Under the pieces are notes generated by a model. The model saw nothing but the letters and a program-made list of their open reading frames with translations, did not search any database and was not told where the DNA came from. DNA of 64,000 nucleotides from assembly GCA_963565915.1 (NCBI GenBank), contig OY751492.1:496001-560000 (forward strand), given 5' to 3'. Numbering within the stretch: the stretch's first letter is position 1; each line of letters begins with the position of its first letter. Below are positions 33,186 to 44,950 of this stretch, in pieces. The DNA comes from Entoloma clypeatum (taxonomy: Eukaryota; Basidiomycota; Agaricomycetes; Agaricales; Entolomataceae). A program made the position numbers and the translations under genes.

Positions 33186-33554
33186 CTACTCCCATCCATC
33201 GTTGCCATTTGGATCGGCCCAGGCAGGGTCAACTCGGTTACCCCAATCCTTTATCAGTTCATCGTTTACCGCCGTGGCAAACTCTAAACCTCGAACGGCG
33301 AGGCGAAGGCGTCGGTTCTCGACAGCAAGGGTGTTGGTATAGTTTTTGAGGATGAGTTTCTCCTCAGCGGTGGGGGCGGTTGGCAAATCGGAAAGGGTAT
33401 GAAGGCGGATATGCATCTGCCGGTGAAGGATGTCGGCAACGGAGGTTTCGAGCGCATGGATCTGGTCGCGCATGGAGAGCGCTTCGCCGATGAGGGTGGT
33501 GATGGTGGGGTTGATATCGGAAGCATCGGTGGAGGCGGCGGTGATGTTGGACAT
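33186..33554 (-). CDS. Gypsy A ORF3, 122-aa predicted helical protein of unknown function
   Basis: A complete ATG-to-stop ORF in the sense direction between pol and the 3' LTR. Composition suggests two helical segments: TLIGEALSMRDQIHALETSV, and NTLAVENRRLRLAVRGLEFA, a short leucine-zipper-like coiled coil. It ends in an acidic, Asp/Asn/Trp-rich tail. A CT-rich stretch upstream of the ATG could be its own promoter. The Gypsy B copy differs at one residue (Asp to Asn near position 13), although pol is broken in both copies. I know no matching Ty3/Gypsy protein; an Env- or chaperone-like role would be a guess. Confidence 0.75.
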   Translation of the reverse strand: MSNITAASTDASDINPTITTLIGEALSMRDQIHALETSVADILHRQMHIRLHTLSDLPTAPTAEEKLILKNYTNTLAVENRRLRLAVRGLEFATAVNDELIKDWGNRVDPAWADPNGNDGWE

Positions 33555-33669
33555 GGCAGAAATGATGTTTGAAAGGTATAAGAAGAACGGCGTGTTGGGC
33601 GAGAAGAGTTGGAGCGGGGAACTCGATGTGACAGAAGTCGATGTGGAAAATGGCTCAAAGTTTGTTCTT

Positions 33670-36600
33670 TTATTGTGGACGCGATGGATTTTGCCGATGA
33701 AAGTCTCGGATCAAGTCTTGAGCGTTCTGAACATTAGTCCGAGGTTCCCACGTGTTCTCTTCTGGGCCATACCCTTCCCATTGGACGAGGTACTGGATCT
33801 TTCCGCGGAATTTTCGAGAGTCCAGGATCGTGGAGACATGGTATTCTTCTCGTCCTTCGACGATGATCGGATCAGGGGCTGGCTTCTTTTTCTGAATGGC
33901 ATACTTCGGGGTTTCGTATGGCGATAACAGGGTTTCGTTGAACACAGGGTGGATCATTTTCCAGGTTTTGGGAAGATCAAGACGGTATGCGCTAGCTCCT
34001 TTCTTCTCTAGGACTTTGAACGGTCCGTGTCGGAGGGCGTCAAGTTTCTTTGAGGGATGATCAGTCCTGATGTTAGTCCCTTCCAGCCACACCTTGTCTC
34101 CGATGCGGTAATTCCGAGACGGGCTTCGTCGTGTGTCAACTGTTTTCTTCATCTGATCCTGGGCCTGTTTCAGTGCTGCGTTGGCTTCTTCTCGTGCCTG
34201 TTTGAGTTTTTTCAAGAAGTCGTTTGCTGCCGGATTGGTGTCTTCCAACACAAGTTCTCCCTTCCAAGGATGCAGACCGTAGTTGAGATAGAATGGTGTG
34301 TACTTTGTCGCTTGATGTTCTTTGTCATTGTACTGGAATTCTGCGATTGCGATCCATTCCGCCCAATCATCTTGTAGATGGTTGACAAAGTTTCGTAAGA
34401 ACACCTCGGTTTCCTGATGCGATTGTTCGGCCTGTCCATCAGTCTGTGGATGGTACGCAGTGGACAGATTTCTTTTGATCCCTAACATGCGGCAAAGTAT
34501 CTCCATAAACTTCGCGGCGAACTGCGGTCCCCTATCGCTGATGATCTTCTTGGGAATTCCATGAAGTTTCCATATCTGGTCCCGATAGATCTTGGCTAAT
34601 CCTTCAGCCGATAGTTCCACGGTTGTCGGGATGAGATGAAGCATCTTTGAATGTCTGTCCGTGATGACCAGAATTGCGTTCTTCCCATCAGATTCTGGTA
34701 TCGGTCCCACGACGTCAATCCCTATATCTTCCCATGGTTGACTTGGCGCGGCGTTAGGGTGCAGAGGGGCGTGTCTCCTTTGGCGGCTGATCTTGTTGCG
34801 TTGACAGGTGTCACAACCTTTCACATACTTCTTTACGTCATGTAGGATGGTGGGCCACCAGTAGGTGCGAGTGAGAAGTTCATGTGTTCGATACTGTCCT
34901 GGATGTCCTGCCACTGGTGCGTCGTGCGCTTCAAACATCAGTTCTTGGCGCAATTGTGGGTCTGGTGGAACATAGACTCGTTCTCCTGCGTAGGTGATGC
35001 CATTTTCCTGCTGGTACCAGTGAGGATTCTTCTTCAGACCCTGGGCTACTTCTGTTTCCATGTGATTCGAGGCCTTGATGCGTACGATCCATGGGTTTTC
35101 GATGGTTGTGATGTTTCCGATTTTGATGGAATCAGATGTTTCACCCCCTTCAAAGAATTGTTCCTCCGTGAACATCTCCATTTGTATCACATCTTCTGAT
35201 TCCAATCGTTTCAAAAATAGCCCCTCCTTGAGCATTTGGTCGCTGTCCTGCGGCTCGAGTTCCGTCTCATACCAGGGTAAACGTGACAGGATGTCTGCTT
35301 TTGCGTTTGTCTTCCCAGGTACATGTCGCAATTCGAAGTCATAGTCTTGTAGCTTCATCTTCCAGCGCCTCTGTCGTTGGTTTAGGTCCTGAGGACGCCG
35401 GAAATACTCCAGGTTTTTGTGATCGGTTAAGATCTCGAAACGTTCCTTGGCTTCAAGTAGATAATGTCACCAGTCCTTCAGTGCTTCCATGACTGCCAAG
35501 AGTTCCTTGTCATAGATCTCGTAATTCTGTTCGGCCGCGGACATGGTCCGCGACAAGAACGCGATAGGATGCCACTTGTCGTCTTGTTTCTGTGAGAGTA
35601 CCGCTCCAATTGCATAACCCGATGCATCGGTTTCAACCCTGAACTGTCCGTCCGGTTTGGGCAATGCCAAGACTGGTGCTGTCGTGATTGCCCGTATGAG
35701 ACCTTCAAATGCTTCTTGCGCCGCTGGTCCCCATGTGAATGCTGTATTTCCCGTAAGTGTCGTGAGTGGCTTTGCGATGTTTGAGTATCCTTCAATGAAG
35801 CGTCGATAAAAGTTGGCAAATCCCAGGAACCTCTGGACTTCCTTTTTTGATGTGGGTACTCGCCAGTTCCGGATTGTGTCCACCTTTTCAGTTTCCATCT
35901 CGACACGTCCTTCACCCACGACATATCCCAATATGGGGCATTTCGTTACTTCCCAAAGACACTTCTTCTCTTTTAGGAACAAGTCATTGTCCGACAGGAT
36001 CTGCAAGATCTCTTCGGTATTCCGGGCGAGTTCTTCCTTGGTTTTACCAATAACCACTATGTCATCCATGTAAATCACACAGATGCGCCGACGGATCTGA
36101 TCCCTGAATAGGCTGGCCATCATCCGAGAGAACGTTCCCGGGGAGTTGCAGAGACCGAAAAACATGACCAATGGTTCAAACAATCCTCGGCTGGTCAAGA
36201 AGGCGGCTTTCCATTCGTCACCCTTTTTGATCCGCACATTATTGTATCCCCACATGATGTCCATTTTGTTGAAGTAGACTGCGTCCTTCAATACATCCAA
36301 GAGGTCGTTGATGCGTGGGAGTGGGAATTTGTCCTTAACCGTGAATTTATTAACCGTGCGATAATCCTGTACCAATCATTTGGAACCGTCTTTCTTGTTA
36401 ATGAAGAAGCAGGGTGATGCATAAGGGGATTTGGACGGTCAGATCTTTCCGGTTGCCAGGCCTTCATCGATGAATTCGTCCAGTTCTTCTTGCTCCTTTT
36501 GGGTCATAGGGTACGTGTTTCCCCCTAGCTCCTTTGGTGCGTCCGGTGTAAGTTCGATGCCGTGGTCCCATTCCCTTTCCTTTGGGATCTTGTCAAAGTT

Positions 36601-37347
36601 TTCTTTTTCAAAAAGATGGGCAAAACGTTCAACATATGAGGGTCGTTTGGTTGTGGGAGGTGGTGTGGGAGTAACTGCTTCCAATATGGGGTCTCCGGGC
36701 TTCCATTTCTGATCTGATTTCTTGGGTGCGTCCTTGTCTCGTACTTCCACCATGCGAACCCGATGTTTGCGACCATTAAGGTTAACCCTGAAATCCGAGT
36801 GTTTGGTTTGACACGTTGATGGGCATCGGTTGAATGTTACGGCGCCGGTCGTCCAATTGATTGTAGGGTTGTGGTGCACCAACCAGTCATGTCCCAAAAG
36901 CATATCCGTTCTTCCAATGTCCAATACCATTGCCTCCATGGTTTCCTGGTGTGTTCCTAAGTCCAGCTTGACTTCGGCAAGTTTTTCTGCTTTCTGTTGT
37001 CGGTTCGGCGATCCATCCGCATTTAGGATTGATATGGGCTTTATTCCACGTGTGGGAAGGTTCTGTTCGCGTACTATTCTGGGATGGATACATGTGCGTT
37101 CACATCCGCTATCAACCTCGGGTCGAATGGCCTTTGGTCCTCGTCGTGTTTTGATCTGAGCTTGCAGCTTGATCTCTCGTCGTTTCGGAGGTTTATCTCC
37201 CTTGACAATCTTAGTTGACGCAACGGCTCGCTTTGCAGGGATAACATAAGTTATATTGTCTGTAACTGCACCAGGCAAGCGAGTTCGTTTAATGGATAAG
37301 GGTCGCGACTTAGCGTCGTTTAATCGGACCCTTCGGGAAAATCCTTC
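33670..37347 (-). pseudogene. Gypsy A pol (protease, RT, RNase H, integrase, chromodomain) with three stops
   Basis: The frame opens at 37347 and overlaps the gag end by about 28 nt in the -1 frame, which suggests ribosomal frameshifting. Protease has VDSGCERTCI and LLGHDWLVHHNP. RT has KKDGSK, then a TGA where Arg is expected, VQDYRTVNKF and YMDDIV. RNase H has VETDASGYAIGAVL and TDHKNLEYF. Integrase has GHPGQYRTHELLTRTYWWP, CDTCQRNK, SDRGPQFAAKF and YHPQTDGQAEQSHQETE. A chromodomain (YHVSTILDSRKFRGKIQYLV) ends it. Stops: TGA at 36441-36439 and 36378-36376 (both shared with Gypsy B) and TGA at 35469-35467 (GGA in Gypsy B). Confidence 0.88.
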
Positions 37348-38968
37348 TCATCGGTCTCTATGGTGATGGTTTCATCATCATCGGTATCTCCATCAGACAC
37401 CTTCCTAATCTTTCCAGAGTTCTTCTTCGGCTTGCGGCAGTTGCGCGCAATATGTCCTTCTTGGTCGCAGTTGAAACACTTACGACCATCTTTCTTCTTT
37501 GGGGCTTTGCAGTCTTTGGCAAGGTGACCAAAGCGCTGACAGTTGTAGCAACGGGCTACTCCTGCTTTGTCGATCTCCATGGCTTTGCCTTGACCACCAT
37601 AAGTGGTGCCCGATCCGGTGCGTGTGTCGCCACCCCCTCGGATGACTAATGCATGTCCCTCCATCTGTCGTCCCTTGTTTTGGATCTCCTTTGCGTAATC
37701 GGTGTACGTCTTGCCATCGCTGGCCACTTGTTCAGAAATTCTGCGGTTGATGTTCTTTTCCAGGATGTATTTCCCAGTTTCTTCGCCAAGGTTTGACAGT
37801 TTCAAGATCTCTTCGAATTCGTCCAAGAATTCGTCAATGGTGCGTTTCTCCTGTTTCAGGACTTCGAGTCTCGCCTTGGCCGCTGCCGACTTGTTGGCAA
37901 TAGAGAATCGCGTAGCGATGTCGTCTGAGAATCCTAACCAGGTGATGTTCTCGCCATCGGTGGCAAGGTCGTCTAACTTGTTGCTGGCCCAGTGTTTACC
38001 GGATCCTTCCATCATGCGGGATAACACCGCAAGAATCTTCTGATCGTCGGACAGGCCCTTCTGGAACCTGATGTATAATTTGGTGGCTTTCCACCACTCG
38101 TCGAAGGTGTGTCTGTCTTTGAACATCCCAGGATCTTTGATGATCTTGGATGTATCCATTGTTTGTACTGTCGGTGCTTCTGCCATGTCTAGAACCTGCG
38201 GAGTAGGAGAGGTGTCGGATTGTTGGGATGAAGATGGGGTTCGGGATACAGGTAGGGGTTGAAAATCAGTCCCTGTTCTAGGCGTCTGTTCGGTATCTGA
38301 CTGCGCGGAGTCAAAAGTAAATTCGTCAGGGGACTCGTCGGCGGAATCGGTGGCAAAACGTTCGGGGTATTTCCTCTGTAGATCTCTAAGGAATCTCTGT
38401 TCCTGCGCGTCTGTTGGTCGCGAGAAGGGGTCAAGTCTCTCGTTTCGTGCCCAACGGTTGTACTCGGTTTGTTGTTCTTCGATGGTGAAGTGGGCGTAGA
38501 TCTGCTGCTTCGAGTAGGACGTGATGATGTGGCTCTGGGACGTCTCGATGTGAGCGTCCTAATCAATCTTCTGATAACGGTTGTCTGGACACCGATAAAC
38601 TCTCTGATCTCTGTGATCCGACCTGTCTGAGGTCCTTCTTGAACGCGAAAGCTTTCGAGTTCGTTCTGTCGGGCGTTGTAGCGCGCGATCTGGTGTTGCC
38701 GAGCAAGATGGATGCTCTCTGCTATCTCGCCGTGGGGGCGATGCTCGTCGTTGTCTAGTTCTTCGTCAAGCACCTGCTGTAGGATGCGACGGATCTCCGA
38801 TTCGATGTACTGCTGGATGAGTGTAAAATCGATACTGTCTCGAGGACTTAGCTCCTCCTGTCGGGCTTCTGGTGAGGCGAATGGGTTGCTGGTGAAGTTT
38901 TCAAAGAAGCGCGACGTCTTGACTCGTCTGGTAGTTGCTCTCTTCGCTCTGGGCGAACCTAACGAGAT
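37320..38968 (-). CDS. Gypsy A Gag with two CCHC knuckles, read in two overlapping frames
   Basis: The 3' part (ATG at 38186, 288 codons) has a Gag domain (FDEWWKATKLYIRF, RFSIANKSAAAKARLEVL) and two knuckles, CYNCQRFGHLAKDC and CFNCDQEGHIARNC. The protein-like sequence continues upstream of this ATG in the same frame to about 38559. Before that, another frame, open from 38968 to 38189, carries the likely N-terminus (SRFFENFTSNPFASPEARQE) and has no ATG. The real start is therefore unclear: a non-AUG start, a spliced leader or a frame change are all possible. Gypsy B has the same arrangement. Confidence 0.7.
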
Positions 38969-38975
38969 TTAGCAA
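38965..38975 (-). other. Gypsy A self-priming site
   Basis: TTGCTAAATCT on the minus strand, two nt past the LTR end. It is the exact reverse complement of AGATTTAGCAA, found in the LTR about 25 nt after TATATAAA, where transcripts should begin. Confidence 0.7.
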
Positions 38976-38977
38976 CT

Positions 38978-39345
38978 TGTTATGCGTAACAAACCGTTCC
39001 AAGGTTCGGGCAGAGTATGCAGGAAGATGGAAAGGCGAAGAGCAATGTGATTGCTAAATCTAAGGAATCTAGCTATAGTACAAAGGGTTTATATAGGTAC
39101 TGACTATAGGCGATAGCATATGAGTCAGTGCTGCGCAAGGCAGTGTATCTGAGTAAGATAACTGCGGAAGGCAGTGCGTCTGAGTAAGACGACTGCGGAA
39201 TGAGTCAGACAGCTGCGGAAAGCGAGTCAGCGCGGGAGCGAAGTATACTAAAGGAAATAAAGTATAATACGATATGTGTAAGCGGGGGCCGATGAGTAAA
39301 AGTGAAAAGGTAAGCATATATGTCCGTAGTCGTTAGTCCGTAACA
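38978..39345 (-). repeat. Gypsy A 5' LTR
   Basis: TGTTACGG...CATAACA on the minus strand. U3 holds repeated TTCCGCAGT/TGACTCA units, including GCN4/AP-1-type TGACTCA, and a TATATAAACC promoter. Confidence 0.94.
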
Positions 39346-40380
39346 GTTTTGCTGGACCATAGATCGGCCGTGAAGCTGATTCGCCCCAATGCACTCTACA
39401 ACGAACTCAGCAAACGGCACTGAAGAAGACAGATGGTATTACCTGAAGTTCTTCCTTGAGGTCCCGGAAAGACGCCGCCCAGGCTTCCAGAATCGCCTGC
39501 CAAATCTTTGTATGATGTGGAATGTCCTTATCCTCCAGCATCTCACATAAAAGTAGTAAAAGTTTGCGGAATTCAGGGCATTCAACAACATAGATTGACT
39601 GAGTGAAAGTATGTCAGATATGAAAAACAGAAAGGAGTTTGCTGCACTTGATCATCTGCGACAATGAACTTGACAAGGTGCTCGATGAGCGCTGTCTGGC
39701 TGAAGGGAGCACGCGGCCCCATAGAACGAGAACCCAAACTATCCACCGAGCCGCCGTCCAATTTCGTGAGGTACTCCGTCCAACCTTTTTCCTGACATTT
39801 GGTGATATATGTTTGACAGTGGTTAGCGGTTAGATGGTTCCGAAGGGTCGTTGCTGTCATCGCCGCATAGGTCCATCTGATATCATCCGAAGGAGGCACT
39901 TCTCTGCAATGAGCATCAAATCCAATGTCACAAGACTCAAGACAATTACTTACTTGCACAAAATACACACTCGCTTGGTGGCCTGGCTCCCATCTGGTAA
40001 AACGTTATCTTCTATCCCAAAGAACTCCCAGACATCGACAGCCTTCTTCCTCTCTTTACAGATCAGGAGTTGGGCTACTTGAACTGATGGGCTCGAGTGT
40101 TGTGTTGCAACATTGGATGGACAAGCTGACTCGTCATCGCCTTCTGCATTTCTATTGACCCTGGTGAAGTCGAAGTCCTCTCCAGCGCTATTGCCATCCT
40201 GGGCATGAGGGCGTCGACATCTCGTCCCCGAAGAACCTGCGACGGGGCGATGCTGGGCCGGAGCCGGAGATTGGTTCTGAGCGAGAGACTGGGCATGACT
40301 GGGAAGGGATTCAGCCGGAACTTGCTGATGATGATGAGGTGGCATTTCTGGATGGGGAGGTGATGAAAAATTGTGTACAC

Positions 40381-40871
40381 TGGCTAGGGAGAATACACAC
40401 TAAGGTCTTTTATCATTCACAACTATTGCATAATTACTCCCAACAGGACTCCATAATCTACCACCCCCTGCAGTGCTAAGGGTGAAGTTGTAAGAAACGA
40501 CAGATTGACAGACAAAGTGCGTGCATACCTGCATCCTGAGTCCTGCAAATTAATCCATCGCGCAAGTCCCAACTGTGGTGCTTGGTAGTGACGGGCTCCT
40601 CCGTTGATCTAGGACTATATGTTCCCTTCACATCGCCCTTGCTGAATGTCAGTCGGGTACCGAGTTATGAATCTGTTAGATCCATACTGTCGCAAACGGA
40701 CATGGAGCAATGATGTAACAGCAGCGTCGGGTGGGGGATTGAATTCATCGGCAAATATGATCTGCCTCGTGGAGGGTGTTATCGTGAAGCGGCGATGTAA
40801 CAGCAGCGTCGTGTGGATTAAGTGACCTGGGCTTTAAGTTATTGACCTATCAAATGATGAACAGATGGGGC
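40381..40871. other. Spacer between hAT-1 and Gypsy C, no gene seen
   Basis: No supported ORF. An 18-bp direct repeat GATGTAACAGCAGCGTCG occurs at 40712-40729 and 40794-40811. A CCGAGTTATGA near 40659 weakly resembles the missing hAT end. Confidence 0.5.
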
Positions 40872-43782
40872 AGAGAGAGTGGAGTGTGTCGGAATGAAGT
40901 GTCCGCGTTTCCCGACTGACTCTACTACTACCATGATAGTGTCATACCCATGGGCTTCTGGTAGTTCAGTGATAAAATCAACACTAGTTACCTGCCATTG
41001 CTCCGACGGGACTGGGAGCGGATGGAGTTCACCAGAGGGTGCAGAGCATCGGACCTTGGTGCGGAGGCAGGGGTCGCAAGTTTTGCAATACTGACCAATT
41101 AAACGTGCCATGTGGGGCCACCAATAAGTGCGTGATACCAACTCTAGAGTCTTCCAGCGTCCTGGGTGTCCAACCACCGGATTGTCATGGTGTTGCGTGA
41201 TGATTCGTTGGCGGAGCTGTGGGTTGTTGGGCACATAAATGCGATCTCGGAAGTACAGTAAACCCTCCGACTGTTGCCATTCTGCTCCGCGGACGGATGC
41301 AGCTCCGACTGTCGGAAGGGATTTGATGACCTCCGCTATGCTATCCTCTAGAAGGCCATCGCGGATGCCCTGTCAGACCTTCCAGAGGACATCGCGCTCC
41401 TCACCTTGAGTGGCTACTCCCTGAGTGGCCCGTATGGCAAACAGCTCCGGTCGGAGTAGGACTATGTCCTCGTTGTCCCATGAGCCATCTCCATGGTCCA
41501 CCCGACGCGACAGTGCGTCGGACTTCCCCATCGACTTGCCTAGTTGATGGTACATCTTGAAATCAAAACGCGCTAGGTATAGAGACCACCGCGCTTGTCG
41601 CCGATTGAACTTCTGGGCGGTCATGAAGTATTCGAGGTTTTTGTGATCAGTCCAAATTTCCACTGTCTTCTCCGCTCCTTCAAGGAAATGTCGCCATTCC
41701 TCCAGCGCGCGGATTACAGCCAGCATCTCCTTGTCGTGAATTTCGTAGTTGTGTTCCACTGGGCTAAGGCTTTTGGAATAAAACACGACAGGGTGCCACT
41801 TACTGTCCTCCGATGGTTGGGACAGTACCGCTCCAGTCGCAAAGTCGGAGCTATCTGCTTTGACTCGCCACTCCTTGCTGTGGTCGGGGAGGACAAGTAT
41901 TGGAGCGGAGGTGATCCTCCGAAGGCCCCCGCTTCCTTGTCGCCCCAGGACCATACACAGCCCTTGGTTGTGAGTTGGAACAGAGGATGTGCGATGTCAG
42001 AGAACCCTTGGATGAAACGACGATAGAAGTTAGTGAATCCAAGGAAGGACTGCACCTCCCACACATTAGTCGGAGTTGGCCACTCCGACACTCCGGCTAC
42101 CTTGACGGGTCCCATTTCCACATGTCCTTTCTCAATAATAAGGCCAAGGTATTCGATCTGTGTCTGTTCAAATTCACACTTCTCTGGTTTGAGATACAAT
42201 CCGTGTTGTCAGAGCCGCTCTAATACTATGCATGTGATCCTCCGATGCTCCGACAGGTCCGACGTAAAGATGAGAATATCGTCAAGATAAACACATACAC
42301 CACCTTCAGTAATAAGATCTTGTAGGATATCGTTCATCATAGTCTGAAAAGTTGAAGGACCATTAGTGAGTCCGAAGAACATTACAAGGGGTTTGAAGAG
42401 TCCCTGATTTGTCTGAAAGGCCGCTTTCCATTCATCTCCGGGCTTGATTCAGACATTATTGTAGCCCCATCGGATATCGAGCTTGGTGAAGTATTGAGCA
42501 TTCTGGAGTTTGTTGACTAGTTTGGAGATGAGTGGAAGAGGGTAACTGTTTTTGATAGTCTTGGAATTGAGCGATCGATAATCCTGAATGAGTCAGAGGG
42601 AACCGTCCTTCTTCTTGATGAAAAAGACCGGAGAGGCCATCGGAGATTTTGAAGGTCGGATCCGACCAGTGGCCAGATTTTCTTCCAAGAATGCATTGAG
42701 TTCCTTCTGTTCCTTAGAGCAAGCGGATACACCTGGCAACCCGTCAGAGTTGCGTCGGGGATCAGCTCAATGGCATGGTCCCATATGCGTTCCTCTGGCA
42801 GATTGTCAAAGGAGGTCTTGGAAAATACATCTTCAAAATCATGTAAGTGATTAGGTACAGAATCACGAAAAGACTTGGATTTCTGATTTTGGAGGAACAC
42901 CTCTGATAGGCGTTGTGAGGTAGTTGATGATGCTCGGACGAATTCCGACGTCAGAGGTAGGGCTCCGATGAAGAGGTGATCTCCCTCTTCAAACTCGTCT
43001 TCCTCCTCTGCATCGTCTTCCAATGGCTCATCCAATGATTGTTCTTCGTCCTCGCTTACGTCTTCCACCCAAGGGCCTCACAGGGCTTCCTCCGCTAATC
43101 CAGCATCTGGCGTCGGACCCATCTGACAAGTGCGGATGCATGCCTGCTCAAATTTGCGGACCTTCCGCTCCTGAATGGCCTCCTGATGGCAAGTCCAACA
43201 GCGAGTGGGACAGCGGCTCATTCTCACCTTCCCGGAGGTCCAATCTACCTCGGGATTGTGCTCCTTGAGCCACGTGAATCCAAGTACAATATCCTGCTTT
43301 CCCAGTCCAGTTACAGCGAGCTGGGTCCGCTCTGTGTGATCCTGATATCGGAGTATAATGTCCAGGACCTCCGATATTGCTCCGGCGTCGTTCAGAGTAC
43401 CGTCGACATTATAGACAGGGATTGCACGTTGTAGCCTTCGGGTACTGAGTCGATGTTTCTCTACCAGGGAGCGGTCAATGAAGGAGCCAGTCGCTCCACT
43501 GTCAAGAAGAGCCTTTTGTGAAAGGGTATCCTTGGTGTCCGTTGTCTCCAGAACAACATCTAGTTCAATAGCGTTGTCGGAGCCGTCGGAGGCCAGGATG
43601 TATTTTTTCGGAAGTCGTCGTTCCCATTTTCGGAGTCGGGGTCGGATGACTTTCAGAGTTGGGGTAGGTGTGACTGAGGGTTCATTCTGCGCCGAGTCAT
43701 AGGGAGAAGAAGTAAAATCTGATTCATCTATAGACAAGGAAGCATAACGATTGCTAGTGGACAATGAGGGCACACCATTCAC
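40872..43782 (-). pseudogene. Gypsy C pol, truncated and mutated
   Basis: Protease has LLDSGATGSFIDRS and VLGFTWLKEHNP (43782-43078). RT N-terminus ([12 protein letters not shown]), RT core with [20 protein letters not shown] and KKDGSL-stop-LIQDYR, and RT thumb (FLGFTNFYRRFIQGFSDIAH) follow in about 43068-41900. RNase H has TDHKNLEYFMTAQKFNRRQA (41954-41373). The integrase zinc finger has HPGRWKTLELVSRTYWWPHM and CKTCDPC, and the core begins VDFITELPEAHGYD before truncation. Stops near 43080, 42593, 42450, 42210 and 41373 are all TGA at positions where Arg (CGA) fits. Confidence 0.85.
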
Positions 43783-44950
43783 TCATTGTCGGGGGAAAAA
43801 TCCTCTTGTTTGTCTTCCGCTTGCTCCAATGTGTCGGCGACGTTGGAGGTAGACGTCACTGCATCTTTAGCGGCTAGTTTGTCCATCATGTACTCCTCCT
43901 GTTTGTCCAACGTCATGAATCGGACGTCGAATTGGAGCGGACACTCGCGACTCAAATGACCAGTTTTACCACATCTGAAGCATACATTGGTGTTCTTACC
44001 CCTGATGCGAGAGGCATCGATATCCATCGCATTGGGGTTGCAGATGGTCGGAGTCGGAGCAATGACTGTCGGAGGTGCACGCGGAATATAGGGGATGAAA
44101 GGTCGGGGAAATACAGATCCTGCCGCTGCCTTCGGTGCGGTCGGAGCAGTGCGGAAAGGGTTCGGGCATGTCGGAACTGTGGACTTGAAAGTCTTATTGG
44201 CAATTTGATTATCATTGTGGCATCCAGGTTGTCATCCGCAGGTCGTCCAAAAGTTAGTGTCACAATTTCGGATTGGATGTCGGATCGGAGGCCATGTCAG
44301 AACTTAAGTACTATGTTCATTCCTTCGGTGTACCCAGCCTTTTCAACATAATCCTTGAAGTCGTCAATGTAAGCCTCCACATCCCGACTACCTTGGTAAT
44401 AGGCTTCTCCCTCAAGAATGAGCCATGCATCTTGTTCTTCGTTTTTTGGAGTGAACTCTGTGATGAACACAGTTCGGAACTGCACCCAGGTCTGGTGACA
44501 CAGAGCTCCGGTCTGACACTCTTGTCAGATGACGCGGTCGGCAAAGCGTGCAGCACGTCCACTCTTCATGAAGGAAAGCGCCCAATAGATCCTAACATGA
44601 TCATCTGCAAACTGTTCCGGAACCAGTCCCATATACAGTTCGCAAGAATTAAGAAAAGTACAACCAGTGGTACGTGCTCTGTCAAAGTCCAACGGAGTTG
44701 CAGGTTTGGCCCAATGCACACCTGGATTGGCAGGTGCGATCAGGGCTGGTGGGAAGGCTGGAACTGGGGCCTCCGCTGGAGGGGGAATCGGGTCGGGGTT
44801 GGGAATGGGAACAGGTGGAATAGCGGCACAGATAAGTTGTTTGAGTTGAGTGGTAATGTTGGTGAGGGTCTGGCGGATCGTATGTCGAGCGTGTAAGGGC
44901 AACCATCCGATTTCCTCAATCTGACACCTCCAACACCTCCGCCCCATCAT
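43779..44950 (-). pseudogene. Gypsy C Gag with one CCHC knuckle
   Basis: The N-terminal Pro-rich segment (IPPVPIPNPDPIPPPAEAP) precedes a Ty3-type Gag core (DHVRIYWALSFMKSGRAARF) and then a TGA near 44526, where Arg is expected. The frame continues (WVQFRTVFITEFTPKNEEQD) to another TGA near 44297 before HGLRSDIQ. The zinc knuckle is CFRCGKTGHLSREC near 43965. The last residues overlap the protease ORF start by a few bases. Confidence 0.8.

Larger units (their letters stand above)
32781..39345 (-). mobile_element. Gypsy A, Tf1/sushi-type chromovirus
   Basis: 368-bp LTRs (32781-33148 and 38978-39345; four differences seen) with TGTTA...TAACA ends and the target duplication GTTTT (32776-32780 and 39346-39350). 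Order on the minus strand: LTR, self-priming site, gag, pol, extra ORF, LTR. Same family as Gypsy B; paired coordinates sum to 85019 through most of the element. Pol has three in-frame stops. Confidence 0.96.
30865..40345 (-). pseudogene. hAT transposase with BED zinc finger, interrupted by Gypsy A
   Basis: Multi-exon gene on the minus strand. Exon 1 from 40345 ends in the BED finger start (VWEFFG...VCILCK) at a GTAAGT donor near 39951. The next exon gives TLRNHLTANH, completing the C2H2 finger. An exon follows with VVECPEFRKLLLLL. The next exon reaches FTADLWSS (first catalytic Asp) near 39365, where Gypsy A inserted; the frame resumes at 32775 with RYPYLAVTAHWLGRD. Later exons give WTVDNASVND, MCFPHIINI and ERHPHLKKY. 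The last exon has the hAT dimerisation domain (YPTLYAMALDYLPIQASAVP, then ERIFSSASETDTKRRNRI) and ends at 30865. Apart from the 6.57-kb insertion I saw no stop in the exons, so loss of function is recent. Confidence 0.88.
30582..40380 (-). mobile_element. hAT-1 DNA transposon, split by Gypsy A
   Basis: The putative 3' terminal inverted repeat TAGTGTTGCCACAACTCGG is at 30582-30600, with subterminal CCGAGTTGTGG repeats near 30713. The 5' terminus upstream of the ATG (beyond 40345) was not found, so the right edge is approximate and possibly lost. The transposase gene runs on the minus strand and is interrupted only by Gypsy A. Confidence 0.75.

Noticed and set aside
33430..33927. Plus-strand 165-codon ORF over the Gypsy A 3' region
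   Set aside because: Opposite to ORF3 and the chromodomain, both of which are supported by conservation in Gypsy B.
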